From NCBI GenBank assembly GCA_949361645.1, contig OX442437.1:5722026-5786025 (forward strand): DNA of 64,000 nucleotides. Direction: 5' to 3'. This document shows positions 1 through 12,843 of the stretch, in pieces; the first letter of the stretch is position 1, and every line of letters begins with the position of its first letter. Source of the DNA: Spongilla lacustris (taxonomy: Eukaryota > Porifera > Demospongiae > Spongillida > Spongillidae). Under the pieces are notes generated by a model. The model saw only the letters and a program-made list of their open reading frames with translations. It was not told the origin of the DNA and searched no databases. A program made the translations under genes and the position numbers.

Positions 1-168
1 CCAGGCCCTCCGCTGCTGCAGTTGGCGCCGTCCCACTATTAATACTGCGACCGCAACGAGCCCAGTCACTAGAATCAGCCCCAGGACGAGCGTACCGATC
101 CCTGCCACGACCGCAGAGTTGTCGATGGCTTCGACGAACGACCCGTTTACAGCAGCCGAGCCGTTCAT
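1..168 (-). CDS. Single-pass membrane protein, N-terminal fragment
   Basis: Reading leftward from an ATG at 168, an open frame of 56 codons runs off the window edge. It starts with two NGS glycosylation sequons within the first ten residues. It then has a roughly 25-residue hydrophobic stretch (VVAGIGTLVLGLILVTGLVA and onward) followed by a basic RRQLQQRR segment. This looks like a short glycosylated ectodomain, one membrane span (N-out by the positive-inside rule) and the start of a cytoplasmic part. It could be TM1 of a multi-pass receptor. The family is not recognised. It lies 125 bp downstream of the NARS stop on the same strand; the gap holds only A-rich sequence. Confidence 0.5.
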   Translation of the reverse strand, partial: MNGSAAVNGSFVEAIDNSAVVAGIGTLVLGLILVTGLVAVAVLIVGRRQLQQRRAW

Positions 169-293
169 ATTATCAAAACACAAATGCGCGTCAATAAAAT
201 TGAATCCTAAAACATCCGGAACTTACCCAATCGCTATTAATACCAAAAAAAAAAACAAAAAAAAAAACACCCTAATTGAATCAGTCACGCTTT

Positions 294-3200
294 TCACGGC
301 TTGCAACGCTCAACGAAGCGCGGGTACAGCACCACATCGCGAATGTGCATCCTGTTAAGCAGCCACGTGAGATACCTCTCCAGACCCAGTCCATACCCTC
401 CATGGGGGCATGTTCCATATTTTCTCTGTTGAAAATAATAATAATAGTAATAATAAACCTCCTCATATTAACAATTTTAGCACAAGCAAGTAAACCACAC
501 CCACCTGGTCCATGTACCAGTAGTACGGTGTGGGGTCAATTCCTACACGCTGAAAGGCAGAAGACATCTCTTCCTGCAACCATCACCAGGAAAGAAGGCA
601 GGACAAAATGATGCAATTCTAATGAAAATAATAATAATAACAAACCTCGTTCCAGATCCTCATGGACCCCCCCACTATCTCCCCAACTCCTGGCATCAGA
701 ACATCCACCTTTCAAAGGAGAGACAATATGTCTCCTTCACACAAGCTTCCTCCAAAACCTTTCACTGACCGACTCAGTAAGCCGCCTGTCTTCTGCACAC
801 TTGCACATGTAGAATGCTTTGATCTCCACTGGAAAGCGGCACAACAGAATGGGCTGGGCACGAGGCAAGACAAAAGTTACTGCATTTAGTTGCTCCACCC
901 CCTCATTGCCCCTCCCCCAACACCCCACCCCTCATTGCCCCTCCCCCAACACCCCACCCCCTCATTGCCCCTCCCCCAACACCCCACCCCCTCATTGCCC
1001 CTCCCCCAACACCCCCTTCTGCTAACTACCTCATTTATTTGGTCTGTCATAGCTCTCTCAGGGGCTTCTGGTATGTCCTACAGAAGGACAACACACAATG
1101 ATACAAGTACTCACACCAAACACAACACAATGACACCAAGTACTCACATCACCAAACTCAAAGGAAGACCCATCCTCCTTCATAATGTTGTGTTCCTTCA
1201 AGTACTGTATTGCATCTGTGTAATTCATACGTCTGTACACCATACAAGGGCACAGCAACAAAGATGGTGGGGAGGAGGGCGGTTAAGAGGTATATTAGGA
1301 AACACAACTTGAATACAATACAGACCTGAATGGCCTCTTGGGTGGGGCAAAGTTCTGTGGAGAATAAAACACAAATAACCTCACTTCCTGACCACTTCCT
1401 AACATTAACACCATTACAATATTGCCATCTTATGCTTTCAAACTTACAGGATTCAACTCCTTGATCAGATCAGCAACAGGAGAAGCCATCACCCTCTCAG
1501 CAACATCACATAGCTGTGGTGTGTATGTGGTGTGGTATGTGTGCATGGTGTGTATGGTGTGTGTGTGTGTTGTATGTGACGTGCACATATCTTCAAACAC
1601 TACAAGTAATGACAGCAAAATGCCCACCAAGAACTCTATCCTATCCAGGAGGTCATTGAATGAGATGAAGGGGCACTCGGCCTCTACGTGGGTGTACTCT
1701 GCAAGATGGCGCCTAGTACGCGAGGTCTCTGCCCGATATGACTGAGAAATGGTGAACACATCTCCCAGGGCTGGGATACAGGTCTCCAAGTAGAGCTGGG
1801 AGGACTGGGTGAGATAGGCCTGGGGACAAGGAGAGTATGAATGTGAACATTATCAACAATCCTCAACCCACACCCACACCTCAGGTACCCTCACCCCACA
1901 CCCTCACCTCAGGTTCCCTCACCCCACACCCACACCTCAGGTACCCTCACCCCACACCCACACCTTAGGTACCCTCACCCCATACCCACACCTTAGGTAC
2001 CCTCACCCCACACCCTCACCATCCCACCCTCACCTCACATACTCACCTCCTCCCCAAAGTAATTGAGCTTGAAGAGGGTGGAGCCTCCCTCCACCTGCGT
2101 CTTCACGAGAGTGGGCGGGGTCACTTCAACATAGCCGTTGTCAAAATAATGGTCTCTAAGGCTGACAGAGATGAGACCATGGGGGTGTGGATGTGACCAT
2201 GGGGGTGTGGATATGCCCAAGGGGGTGTGGATGTGACCATGGGGGTGTGGATGTGCCCAATGGGGTGTGGATGTGACCATGGGGTGTGGATGTGCCCAAG
2301 GGGGTGTGGATGTGACCATGGGGTGTGGAGGGCAAAGGCACACAATTAGGACACTCACCACTTGCACAAAGCGGAGCGAACACGGAATATCCTAGATAGC
2401 TACGAGGTGAGTAGAGAAGTGGGAGGAGGGAGGAGGGAGGAAGGAGGGAAATACATTAAAGACATGAGGACCAAAGATGCCCTATGTCCCTGACCTCCCC
2501 CCCCCCCCCCCCGACCCCTACTGCATACCGCATCTCCCCTCAGCATCATGTGACGCTGGTCCAACTGCACGTCTATGTGCGACTCCTCATTCACTAGGTT
2601 CTCTGCGCCCCCCGCTGGGGACCCTCCCACCAGCTCCCAGTAGTCTGCACCAAGCTCCAGCCCCCCGGGGGCCTATGGGGATGAGAGGTAATAACTGAAG
2701 CACCATTTCAAGTGGAACATACTTACATGTACTATACAACCCATTAACCAACATACAGAACACACACACACAGACACACACAACACACACATACCACACA
2801 CACACAGACACACATACCACACACACAGACACACATACCACACACACACAGACACACATACCACACACACACAACACACACACACACACACACACACACA
2901 ACACACACATACCACACACACACACAACACACACACACACAAACACACACACCAATGTACCAACTGATAAAAAACACTTGCCACCAACGTGTCATTCACA
3001 GCTATATTCACACCCCTCATATGCCAGTACAATGCAACCCAGGATTTCCTATGACCCCAATATTCCATTTGATGCATCAGGAGGGGGAGGGGTCTTCACT
3101 GCTCGCAAAGACGGCGTGCACACAATAACTACATGTGGGTGGAGCCCCAAACGTCCTGTTGTCCCTGTCATCAAAATATTTCCCCAGCAACAATATGGCT

Positions 3201-6200
3201 TCCACACAGCCCTTAAAGAGAGACACTTCACAAGTAAAATGGTGCACTGAGTTATTAACCAGAAGGGTCACATGACTGACGTATCAATTTCAAACACCTA
3301 TCAGTTGGTGGTACCAGCATCCAGACAACCAGGTACCCTCCCACAACTGCAAAGTAGAAATACGACCAGAAGTTTTGCATATCTCTTTGGACACTACTAA
3401 AGGTGGACCTCCAAGTTTGGATTTTATTTGAATAGCATACAGGAAAGTAGCCAATTGAGAAATGTTAGAAGAACACGTTATCCCTCCAAATATGGGTCAG
3501 ATCCCATGTACACCCCTGACGGGCACTCAACAGGTGGGACTATAGTGAATTCAACCAGTCCTGAGAAAGGTTGTTGAGCCTGGCAATGAGGTGGCTTGTA
3601 GATGAATCAATGGGTTCCATATTTTGAAAACACCAGTATTTCATCTTCAGAAAACCAGAGGGGATAGGTGTTGTATACACCTGCTGCCTTGACAACTATT
3701 TATGGACATACAGGAGGGGAAAGAAGCTATCCAAACGAAGCTACGGAAAAGATGAAATAAGCATTCCAAGTCAGTTTGCTTTAACACTCTGTCCAAATGA
3801 ATTTCTGCATGGGCATGGGCATGTTTGTGTATGGTGACAACACAGCCTCTGTGTTGGAATAGACTTATGCTAAGGCAAATGCTATGAAGTAGTTCATCAG
3901 ATTGTGTCCATAATGAGTTAAAGCATAGCACAATAGCTTCTGCTTCAAAGGAAAGTCCAGGCACACCTCCCTAGCCACACCTCCCTAGGCACACCTATCA
4001 CTAAGAGCAGTCCTTCAGGTAGCCACTAACCTACCTGTAAACAACACTGGGCACTGTACCAATCTCAAGAGTGCTAACCAGTTATTGGACCTCTGTCCTC
4101 CACAACTGAAGATAAAATGTAAAGTTCGAAGTCCTTTTTAGCAAACACTTTTACCAATCACACGCGTACTGATGACTTGGGGGATATCCTCTGCACATAT
4201 CCACAGCTAACACCTTTGCAAATTATTAAGGATATTGTGTGTGCATGGTTGGCATAAGTATGAGTCACCTCAAAGCCAGCGACAACTGTTGCACATTAGC
4301 CCAGAACAACATGCTGCCTGAATACGGGTATGATCTCAGTAAATGATCAGTAATCCATCAGTAAACCATTTATTTTTCAGTTACCTACTGTACAGTGGAC
4401 TTAATGTCTATTGTCCTGGATGTCCACCCGGGGATAGAATTGGACACCCGGGTGGACAGCAAAAAAAGTTTTTGCCGTTCGGTCATAGAAGGGACCTAGA
4501 TGCATTTAACGGTACTGGCTTACAGAACAAGTCTTTTCAGGATCGGGCCGAGATAAGTAAGGCTTAAATCCTTTCGGTACTCGTAAAATGACCCGTGCTA
4601 GCGGACCTATCCATTACGCTCCGACCAATCTGCACAGAGCATAATGGATAGGTCCGCTAACACAGCTCGTTGTACATGTACCGAAAGGATTTAAGCCTTG
4701 CTTATCTCAGCCCAATCCTGAAAAGACTTGTACTATAAGCCAGTACCGTTAAATGAATCTAGGTCCCTTCTATGACCAAACAACAAAAACTTTTTTTGCT
4801 GTCCACCCGGGTATACAATTGTACCCCCGGGGACAATAGACATTAAAGACTGCAGTCCCATTGCTGATAAAACTTTGGGTACAGAAAGAAAGAAATTGTG
4901 CTATGAGGAGTACTTAAGGTAGGGTGTGGCTGGTCTTCAATTGAGGCTGAGTTAGAGTTAATAACAACAATAATATTTCCCTTGGTAGCTTTTGTGTTCT
5001 CACATATTACAGAAGTGTGTGTGGTGAGACCAGCGAACCAACTCTAGAAGCAGAATGTGGTATTCTCCCACACATGAGAAGTAATGCCACCACAATGCCA
5101 TGGGGTAAAACCCCAAGACATATTTGGTCAAATGGAAGCTGTGTAAGTAAAGATCATTAAACAATAACTTGACATCTGGGAAATCAAATACTACAGCTCT
5201 TAGACCACAAAGATTGCAATTATTAAAAATCACAATGAACAGAAAACAGACAAATTTTAATCTTAACCCCTAGTACTTCATGCACAGTGACGGGAAAGTG
5301 GAGAGGGAGAGGGAGGAAGAGCTAGGATGAGGGAGGGAGAGGGAGGAAGAGCTAGGATGAGGGAGGGAGAGGGAGGAAGAGCTAGGATGAGGGAGGGAGA
5401 GGGAGGAAGAGCTAGGATGAGGAAGGGAGAGGGAGGAAGAGCTAGGATGAGGGAGGGAGAGGGAGGAAGAGCTAGGATGAGGGAGGGAGAGGGAGGAAGA
5501 GCTAGGATGAGGGAGGGAGAGGGAGGAAGAGCTAGGATGAGGGAGGGAGAGGGAGGAAGAGCTAGGATGAGGGAGGGAGATGGGAGGAAGAGCTAGGATG
5601 AGGGAGGGAGAGGGAGTAAGAGCTAGGATGAGGGAGGGAGAGGGAGGAAGAGCTAGGATGAGGGAGGGAGAGGGAGGAAGAGCTAGGATGAGGGAGGGAG
5701 ATGGGACTACAACACTAGTTCTTCACGTACCTTGTCATCTCATATAGCAACACTACATCTACACCTTCACTACAACTTCCCTTCTCCCTTTCTACCCCTC
5801 CTCCCTCTTTCTCAGTTCTACATGTACCTTATCTCACATATAGCTCAGTGCTCTCACTGTGCTACGGTGGGACACTTTTTATAGACTGGTACTGTAAATT
5901 TTCCCAGCAATGTGTGAGGTATGAGGGTGAAGACCGTATCAGTAAACGAAAATATCCCTTACCCAACTATAGCAAAAGTGGAATGTGAAGTTTCCATTAC
6001 GTAAAGCCACAACCTCCTCCCCCACTCCCCCCCCCCTTCTAAACAATTAGTGCTCTTTGAATGTATGGAAAGCCCCTCACGTCAAGCTATTTGTGCTAAT
6101 CTTATGTGTACGTTCTGCACTGTGATTAGCATACTAATGTTGCTTGTTGACATTGGTAAGTGTTTGTATGGTTGGAGATGCTAGTCTTTCCAACATTAAG

Positions 6201-7732
6201 CTTTTATGTCTTAACAGCTGGGTGTTACACTGCTTGATAAGAAAATTTTGATAAGCATCAGGCTAGATGCACGTGGCAAGTTTTTAGTGTTCAGGTGATC
6301 ATACACTTACGCAACATCTTGCGTGCAACTCAAATGAATATGGGCAAAAATTCAGTAAACTATGAGTTCTACCGAAATTTTCATTGTGTTGTTTTAACGG
6401 TATTTAAGGGGAAAAGTACATATAATGTGCTGGCAGGCAACTGCCTGTGGCTAAATATGTTGTTATACACTTCTTGCCTCGCTGGTCCCACTTGCAGACA
6501 TACCATTAGCCCCTGCGATGCAATCATCAGGTTTAATCGCTTATGTAATTTATGCTTGAAAAACGTTTGTGTCATCTAATTGCAAGTCTTAATAGATGTC
6601 GTCACTATGAAGTAATAGATGTTGTCACTATGAAGTAATAGATGTCGTCACTATGAAGTAATAGATGTCATCACTATGAAGTAATAGATGTCGTCACTAT
6701 GAAGTAATAGATGTCGTCACTATGAAGTAATAGATGTCGTCACTATGAAGTAATAGATGTCGTCACTATAAAGTAATAGATGTCGTCACTATAAAGTAAT
6801 AGATGTCGTCACTATGAAGTAATAGATGTCGTCACTATGAAGTACTCTATGTTGTAGGTTGATTAATATAACCCTGTAGCATCACAACCATTGTACCTCG
6901 TCCTAATTCTTCATAATAAACCAATCCAAAACTTTACGTTAGAATTGCCATGTACTGTAACATTGTCATACACTGAAAACTGAAAAAACAACAATATGAC
7001 AGAAGGACACTGAAGTCCAATTTAGTACTCTTTTCTGGTTTTGTACGCATTCGTAATGTTTCACCACTTTATATGGATTTTTCACTTGCAAATATTCCAA
7101 ATGGTCTGATAGAACATGCCAACATCACCATGATTCATTTAGAATCATTTCTGTCGCTGCTGTGCGCAATACAACATCACCTATTTTATCGCGGAAGTTT
7201 TAGTTTTACAGTGTTGCATCTTACAATCCATAGGTTGAGGATGACAGGTTTTAAAAACATGACCTTGTCTCAATAATTGGTTAATAAATTAAGGGATGGA
7301 GTGAAGTCATACTTTGATCAATAAACTATAATTAAGATTCAATACCCCTTAATTTATTTAGATAAGTTAAACCCACAAGATACCAGGCTAGCACCTAAGT
7401 ATTGCGTCGATCATTCGCCAGCGATAGGGTATGGGACCATGAGGGGGACGATCATGTACTCCCTAGCCATAAGGTATGGGACCATGAGGGGGACGATCAC
7501 GTACTCCCCGGCCATAGGGTATGGGACCATGAGGGGGACGATCATGTACTCCCCCCCCCAGCCATAGGGTATGGGACCATGAGGGAGACACACACCAGGC
7601 ACTGCAGACATTCATGTGGTTAAAGTTAGCCCCATCACATGTAATGTCTAAATGAACATACACAATGCAGGCAGAAGACAGGCAGAAGACAAGGAAAATA
7701 CCATAGGCAGAGTTAAACACACAGAAACACAT

Positions 7733-7770
<38 letters not shown>

Positions 7771-9274
7771 CACGCACACACACACACACTAACACGCACA
7801 CACACTAACACGCACACGCACACACACTAACACACACACACACACACATACAAGTTAACACACACACACTAACACACACACACACATACACTAACACACA
7901 CACACACACACACTAACACACACACACACACACACACCTCTTTTCCTTCAGGAACCTTCTTCAACACACCAAACACTGTCACTGAACTTTCAGTAGCCAA
8001 CGTGATGGCATTGTAAGTTTGACACTGTGAAAATAGAATACCCCGCATTAACAGAAGACCCCTTCCCTAGAATAGCACACACTCTTTCATGAAGACACCC
8101 CCTCTCTTAAGAAGCACCCCCACCCCCTCCTTAGGAGCCCCCCCACCGCCCCCTTACCAAGGTGTCAGTCAATATACACTGCAGCAGTCCTGTGCCATCA
8201 CGCAGGAGGACAAACATCAGAGACTTGCCCTGACGCCTCAGCCTGTGCACCCACCCACTGACACGCACACGGGACCCAACAAACTTGGTAGCATCTCGGA
8301 TCTTTGTCTGGTGTGTAATGTACAACAGAAGGGAGGGAGGGGAGGGGAGGAAGGGAAGGGGAGGGGAGGGGAGGAAGGGAAGGGGAGGGGAGGAAGGGAA
8401 GGGAAGGGGAGGGGAGGGGAGGGGAGGGGATAGAGAGATAACAGACAGATGGGAGTGAGTGAGTGAGGGTGGGGTGTAAGTGATTGAGGGGAGGGAAGGA
8501 GGGAGGGAGGGAAGGTTAGATGAGTGATTGAGGGAGGGAGGGCGTGAGTGAGTGAGTGAGGGAGGGGAGGGAGGAAAGACAGGATGAGGATTGGTGGGAG
8601 AAGCCACAGGCACAGCATCACGATTTCCTTTCTATGTCTACTCACAGCTTGTGCCTGTGGTAGGGAAGTGTCTTGTTTGATGGTCACAGATTTGGCCTCT
8701 TCCAGGTTGCGTGCCCTTCGCTCAGCGTCTTCCTTCTACAGCAACAGAGGTGTTCACGAGTCATGGACACACCCACATCATATGATGAGTAGGTCCCAGC
8801 TCCTTACCAGTCTCTGCTCCGTCTCCTCCTGCTTGTACTGGTCACGTGTGTAAATCTTCTTCACTTTCTTCAGCTGGCTTTGGGATATCTCCGTCCACTG
8901 CTACGAACATGGGGGGGGGGGGGGGGGGGGGGGGGGGCAGCTCTCATGCGGCTCCTGCGTATAAGGGAGGTAGCCGACTCACCTTTCCGTCTTCTTTGGA
9001 AGGCACAAAGAAGGTGGCATCAGGACCCTTCGCCTTCATTGCCTGACCATACGCGTCAATGTATACAAGTGGCTTAGACACGTAAAACGGCAAGCCCTGT
9101 TACCTGCAAGAGGGTCTTGTATGGAGCTTCGATAGATCCCTGTCCACTCTCGTCGCTTCCCGCATCCTCAGAAATATACACTGGAGTGCGCTCTGTAAAG
9201 AAAATTAGAAAATCTTTATCAAGAGGTCTGCAGTCTAAGCCCTGCACTCTCCGACCTTCAGCTGAGCCAGCCAT
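294..9274 (-). CDS. NARS1: Asparaginyl-tRNA synthetase, cytosolic (complete, 19 exons)
   Basis: Charges tRNA-Asn with asparagine in the cytosol (class IIb synthetase). Exons, in order: 9274-9256, 9192-9104, 9042-8983, 8897-8808, 8735-8646, 8307-8158, 8024-7938, 2672-2529, 2399-2359, 2161-2047, 1819-1628, 1513-1448, 1354-1326, 1232-1148, 1077-1030, 853-770, 708-646, 573-505, 425-294. All joins are in phase and give 550 aa, close to the remembered 548 aa of human NARS1. Visible parts: an N-terminal extension with a [13 protein letters not shown] motif, a charged linker, the OB-fold ([17 protein letters not shown]), class II motif 2 ([16 protein letters not shown]), and motif 3 in the last exon ([15 protein letters not shown]), ending [10 protein letters not shown]. 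No frameshift. Intron 7 (2673-7937) is 5.3 kb and full of repeats. The start codon lies 163 bp from a divergent gene. Confidence 0.96.
4401..4846. mobile_element. TTAA-ended foldback (MITE-like) element
   Basis: The 446-bp segment is nearly a perfect inverted repeat with arms of about 200 bp. It begins TTAATGTCTATTGTCC and ends with the reverse complement GGACAATAGACATTAA. The turn lies near 4620, where the arms read ATTACGCTCC and its counterpart. TTAA at both ends is the usual target-site duplication of piggyBac-type elements, so a non-autonomous piggyBac-like MITE is the simplest reading. It has no coding capacity and sits in NARS intron 7. Confidence 0.75.
5310..5705. repeat. 30-bp minisatellite, about 13 copies
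   Basis: The unit begins GGGAGGAAGAGCTAGGATGA and is purine-rich on the plus strand. Copies are nearly identical, with occasional single-base changes. It lies within NARS intron 7. The open frame through it is a by-product of a repeat length divisible by three. Confidence 0.9.
6588..6845. repeat. 23-bp minisatellite, about 11 copies
   Basis: The unit TAATAGATGTCGTCACTATG plus three bases repeats head to tail with one or two substitutions per copy. It lies in NARS intron 7 and is non-coding. Confidence 0.9.
7425..7940. repeat. 45-bp tandem repeat followed by (CA)n
   Basis: About four units containing TATGGGACCATGAGGG are followed, from 7735, by a long interrupted CA array with CTAACACG interruptions. 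The CA array runs right up to the 5' splice site of NARS exon 7 (7938). Confidence 0.8.
8311..8580. repeat. Purine-rich (GGGGA/GGAAG) array in NARS intron 5
   Basis: G/A-rich on the plus strand, so in the sense (minus) strand it is a long C/T tract. It lies just 5' of the acceptor of the exon at 8307-8158. It is one of several such placements in this window. Confidence 0.8.
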
Positions 9275-9437
9275 GACAACTTGCAGTGTACAGTACTTTT
9301 TGTCCGCAAGGGTCGCACATGTGGATGATGTAATATGTAACGTCATTAAATCCATTATGCATTGTCAGTGCGCGCGCCAGAACCGCGAAATATAAAATGC
9401 ATTCCAGCTGCCTCATTGGTGAAGTGAATACGGCACT
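9275..9437. promoter_or_regulatory. Putative bidirectional promoter, NARS / 156-aa gene
   Basis: Only 163 bp separate the divergent start codons at 9274 (-) and 9438 (+). The segment contains a GCGCGCGCCAG stretch and lacks a clear TATA box. Any promoters of the two genes must lie here or inside transcribed sequence. Confidence 0.55.
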
Positions 9438-10019
9438 ATGGCTGAAACTGCGCCCTCCATTCTGTCGCTGTCGCCTTCCTATTCAACAGAGGATGTCTAT
9501 CAGCGCGTACCAGGGTCCCCCATTTCACCTTCCTATGCGAGGCTTTCTTCCCGAAATCAAAACTGTAATGTCTCGCCCGTTCCAGACGTTTTCAGTGGGA
9601 GCCCCCTGCTTAGACAGATATTAAAAGGTGTGCGGTAGATGTATCTGGCAGTGGTGTCGTCTGTCTAAACTCCCTCTCACCCTGAATTAGGTGGCTTCCG
9701 CGGGAAACGGCAGTGCCCAACGGATTCACCTGCATGTAGCAATGCTACCAAAAAGAGGCGTGCGAGCTGTGTATCACCACTTGTGCCCAGTCCCATCACC
9801 CATTCCTATTCCGGTGAGTTTTTATATCACTGTACTTGTATTACAAGTCTACCAAATACAGCCCAAGAGCAGGTCGTACCTGTCCTATCGCCGCAAGCGG
9901 TCGCTTCTATTTCCGAGCCGAACGACTACAAAAGAAAGTTGCCAGAAGAAAAGGAAGGCGTAAAACCACTTGATCTTTTCAACGGAGACGACATATTTGC
10001 ACCAAGTCATGAAGAGTGA
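9438..10019 (+). CDS. Unknown 156-aa protein with basic cluster
   Basis: Exons 9438-9627, 9691-9813 and 9862-10019 join in phase with GT-AG introns of 63 and 48 bp, giving 156 aa. The protein is Ser/Pro-rich at the N-terminus (MAETAPSILSLSPSYS). It has an ATKKRRAS basic cluster in the middle that could be a nuclear localisation signal, and an acidic end (KPLDLFNGDDIFAPSHEE). No signal peptide, membrane span or known domain is evident. It is divergent from NARS and convergent with the WD40 gene, whose stop lies 87 bp away. The family is not recognised; it may be a small nuclear regulator. Confidence 0.7.
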
Positions 10020-10106
10020 TATAATGCGCATGTATACGTATATCTGTTTGAGCTGTGAGCGTTTGTTTCTGATGTACAAACATATGTATATTTTCACCAG
10101 ATCATG

Positions 10107-10896
10107 CTAAGCACGACCTCCATTTCTGATTGCCTCACACAGTCTTGCCTCCAACACCTCCATGAAATTCCCCGACATGTTGCATTGACTGTTGGTGTAA
10201 CTGGCCTCATTCTGATTGGTGCCTTCCTCAACCTCTGGCAGACTGAAATCCAGCAGGCAGTTCTGCAACGAGAACAGATTGGGCACACCAATAAATAGAG
10301 CAAGCCCTTGTTTTTAAACCTAAGATTTGAGCTACCTTGCCTTCGATGTTGGAAGTGCCCACAATGAAGGCATGACCCAGAGACAAACTGCAGCATTGCA
10401 TAGAATCTGAAACTGCAGTGCATGTAGTGGTGGGCAATGCTAGCTGACAGATGGGCTGTCCCTTGTGGATGTTCCAAACTACAGTGGTCCCACCCACAGT
10501 CACACGGCAACACTTCCCAAGAACAATATGAGGGCAGAGTGAAGCCACACAAGACAAGTACAAGCGCTATGGGAACACTCACAATTCCTTGCCCACACAA
10601 GAGGGGTACAGCAACCTTCACAGGACTGCTGGGATCACCACTGATGAAGAGTAAATATTTAAGCATTAAAAAGTGCAGGCCATTGGGTCACTCGTCATTG
10701 CAGCGCTGTGGTAAAAAGGTAGATGCCATTACCTGCGAAGAGTGGTTGCATTCTTGACCCATGCTCCTTTGCAGTCCTGCTGTATGACCTCCAGACCCAT
10801 GTACGTCCCTACCACCACACAGCCAGGTCCCATAAATGCCAGCGATGTCACCATGTCACTCCCAGTTTCTATCACTCCCCTGTATAGTCCTAATGT

Positions 10897-10950
<54 letters not shown>

Positions 10951-12749
10951 ACGGGGCTGTTCAAGTAGTTCATATTGCCAATCATCTCACAACATTACCT
11001 GCCTGGTGGTCCCAGAGGGTCACTGCGCCTTGTTTGGTCCCAATAGCCATCACCCTGCCATCGGGGGGACACTGCGCTGGCACTGATGGGGGAGGCGTGG
11101 GGGTGCACCATGACCGGTAACACCTGAGAGCCTAATAATTGGGAGAGGGAGAAAGATAAACTATGGAACTTCTTGACACACCGGGGGGGGGGGGGGGGGG
11201 GGAAGACATCTAGATCTTACCTTTGCTTGGACATTCAACTTTATAGACCAACACTTGACTTTGGTTTTCCCATATGACGGCAATGTGGGCTAAAGGAACA
11301 GTGGAGTGGGGAGGAGGGAGTTGTGCAAGCAAGGGATGAGAGTAATGCAGTAAGGAAATGATGCAATAAGGGATGGGGAGGAGGAGAAGTAGTGCCTACT
11401 TTGTCCCTGGCAGAGCAAGAAGTGACTAATGGCATGCCTAGGTTGTACGGATAGAGAAAGATAAATATCATAGCCCCAACCCAACGAAGGCTAACCGTGG
11501 AGGGTTATTCCCTGATAGTGGTGGGGTGTGGAAGTCTTGCCTCTGGCTGATCAAGGCCTTCCGTCTGTTCTCCAGGTAGTTGGGTGTGAGGAGGTGGTGT
11601 TCCCCTGTTGCAATGGTTGACAACAGACGAGCAGCAACGCTGTAAGAATGGGCAAGATACATTAGTTGTCCTCAAGGTCCAGTGTCTTTACTTGTTAAGT
11701 GCCTGAGAAGGATCAGAGGCTGTGCAAGGTGCAAATGTAGGGGGTGGTGCTATTGCCATCACCAGTAAGGTCTTGCTGTAGTTCACTGGAGGCTGCAAAC
11801 ATGTGAGAGCTCATGCCATGGGAGAGGGGGGGGGGGGGGGGGGGGGGGGAGGGGGTGTGATACCTCCACCAGGGTTGACCCAGGACTGGAACTGCTTCCA
11901 TCTTGCCTGGACAGGTCAACTTGTACTTCTGACGCCCAAGCTTGCAACGGTAAGCTGTGGATTTCGATAGTGGGCGGAGCTCCAGCTGCAAAGAAGGCAT
12001 ACTGTCTGAAGGGGAGGGGCCACGAGAAGAGGCTTACTGGAGGCAGATGTGGTAGCAATGTGAGAACAAGAGGAGGCGAGGGAAGCTGATTCAACTTTCG
12101 CTGAATTACCATCCTATAATAAATACACATAAGCACACACACACACACACACACACGCAAGTAGCTCCTTTTCAAGGGTACACACTCCTAACTCACTTGA
12201 AGCTGCGAAACCAAAATCAGACGGTGCTTCGTGAACGCAAACACGCTCAACGCTCCTGAGTACATAAATAAATATAAACGAATAGTTTATGAGCTGCCCC
12301 ACCCACCTCCCCCAACGGCTGCCACCAGCTGTAGCTCTCCGCTCCATCCGGTGCTAAGATGTTCCACCGAGTGGCCACCTGCTCCACCCACCAACTGGGG
12401 GCGGCCACCCTTCGTTACTTGAAAGACTCGAAGCCCGTCGCTGCAGCCGACGAAGATAATCCCCGTCTCGTCCGCCACATATGCACTTCACACCAGTCAC
12501 CGCCTCGATGACTTCAACTTTGGAGCACATGGGGACGCGGAATTTACTTCGCTCTCTCTTCTTATTCTCTTCTCGTTCTTCTATCGTCTCCCAGACCGTC
12601 TCCAAAATGCCCGATAAAAGCTGGTCAATCATTCGAAACGGTTGTGGAAGGACGTCAAACCAAAGGGCTGGGTCGGCCAAATAGTCCCTCGTGTCGTTCC
12701 ACTGCGGCTCTGCATCTTTGGTATCGCTAGTAGGCATCTGTCTGTTCAT
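10107..12749 (-). CDS. WD40-repeat protein, WDR93-like, with two apparent frameshifts
   Basis: Thirteen exons: 12749-12307, 12255-12197, 12113-12038, 11985-11864, 11792-11692, 11639-11496, 11437-11400, 11289-11221, 11131-10999, 10889-10733, 10640-10583, 10512-10336, 10262-10107. Joins are in phase except that exon 1 and exon 9 each need a one-base correction. The N-terminal region has a DVLPQPFRMIDQLL motif and a coiled EEREENKKRERSK stretch. Then come degenerate beta-propeller blades such as GIIFVGCSDGLRVF, AVTLWDH and TTVVWNIHKG. LPQPFRMI followed by scattered WD blades recalls the axonemal protein WDR93; I hold that assignment loosely. Frameshift sites are near 12478 (TGCATATGTGG) and in a run of six C (minus strand) at 11063-11068. 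The start at 12749 was chosen because further upstream the frame overlaps the divergent PEX11 gene. Confidence 0.65.
10896..10953. repeat. (CA)n microsatellite
   Basis: A CA repeat lies in the intron between exons 9 and 10 of the WD40 gene, a few bases upstream (sense strand) of the exon 10 acceptor. Confidence 0.85.
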
Positions 12750-12843
12750 GGCTTTTTCCCTTAAATTGTCATGCCAACATCTTTGATTAATTAACGTGCA
12801 CGTGATCTTCAACCTGCAATCATTGCTGATCGTGTCAAGATCA
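12750..12843. promoter_or_regulatory. Putative 94-bp bidirectional promoter, WD40 gene / PEX11
   Basis: The divergent start codons at 12749 (-) and 12844 (+) are 94 bp apart. The interval holds CACGTGATC, a possible E-box-containing site, and AT-rich TTAATTAAC. Alternative upstream in-frame ATGs of the WD40 gene would overlap PEX11. Confidence 0.45.

Larger units (their letters stand above)
2673..7937 (-). other. Repeat-filled 5.3-kb intron of NARS
   Basis: This one intron is longer than all the other NARS introns together. Counted in plus coordinates it holds CA-rich tracts (2760-2955 and 7735-7937), a TTAA-flanked foldback element (4401-4846), a 30-bp tandem array (5310-5705), a 23-bp tandem array (6588-6845) and a 45-48-bp array (7425-7580). 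I see no coding segment in it. The stretches 3300-4400, 4850-5300 and 5750-6580 look like unremarkable AT-rich DNA, apart from one CAACTCAAATGA-type repeat near 6324. Confidence 0.8.

Noticed and set aside
4343..4567. Open frame of 74 codons
   Set aside because: Lies across the left arm of the TTAA foldback element; no homology or splice support.
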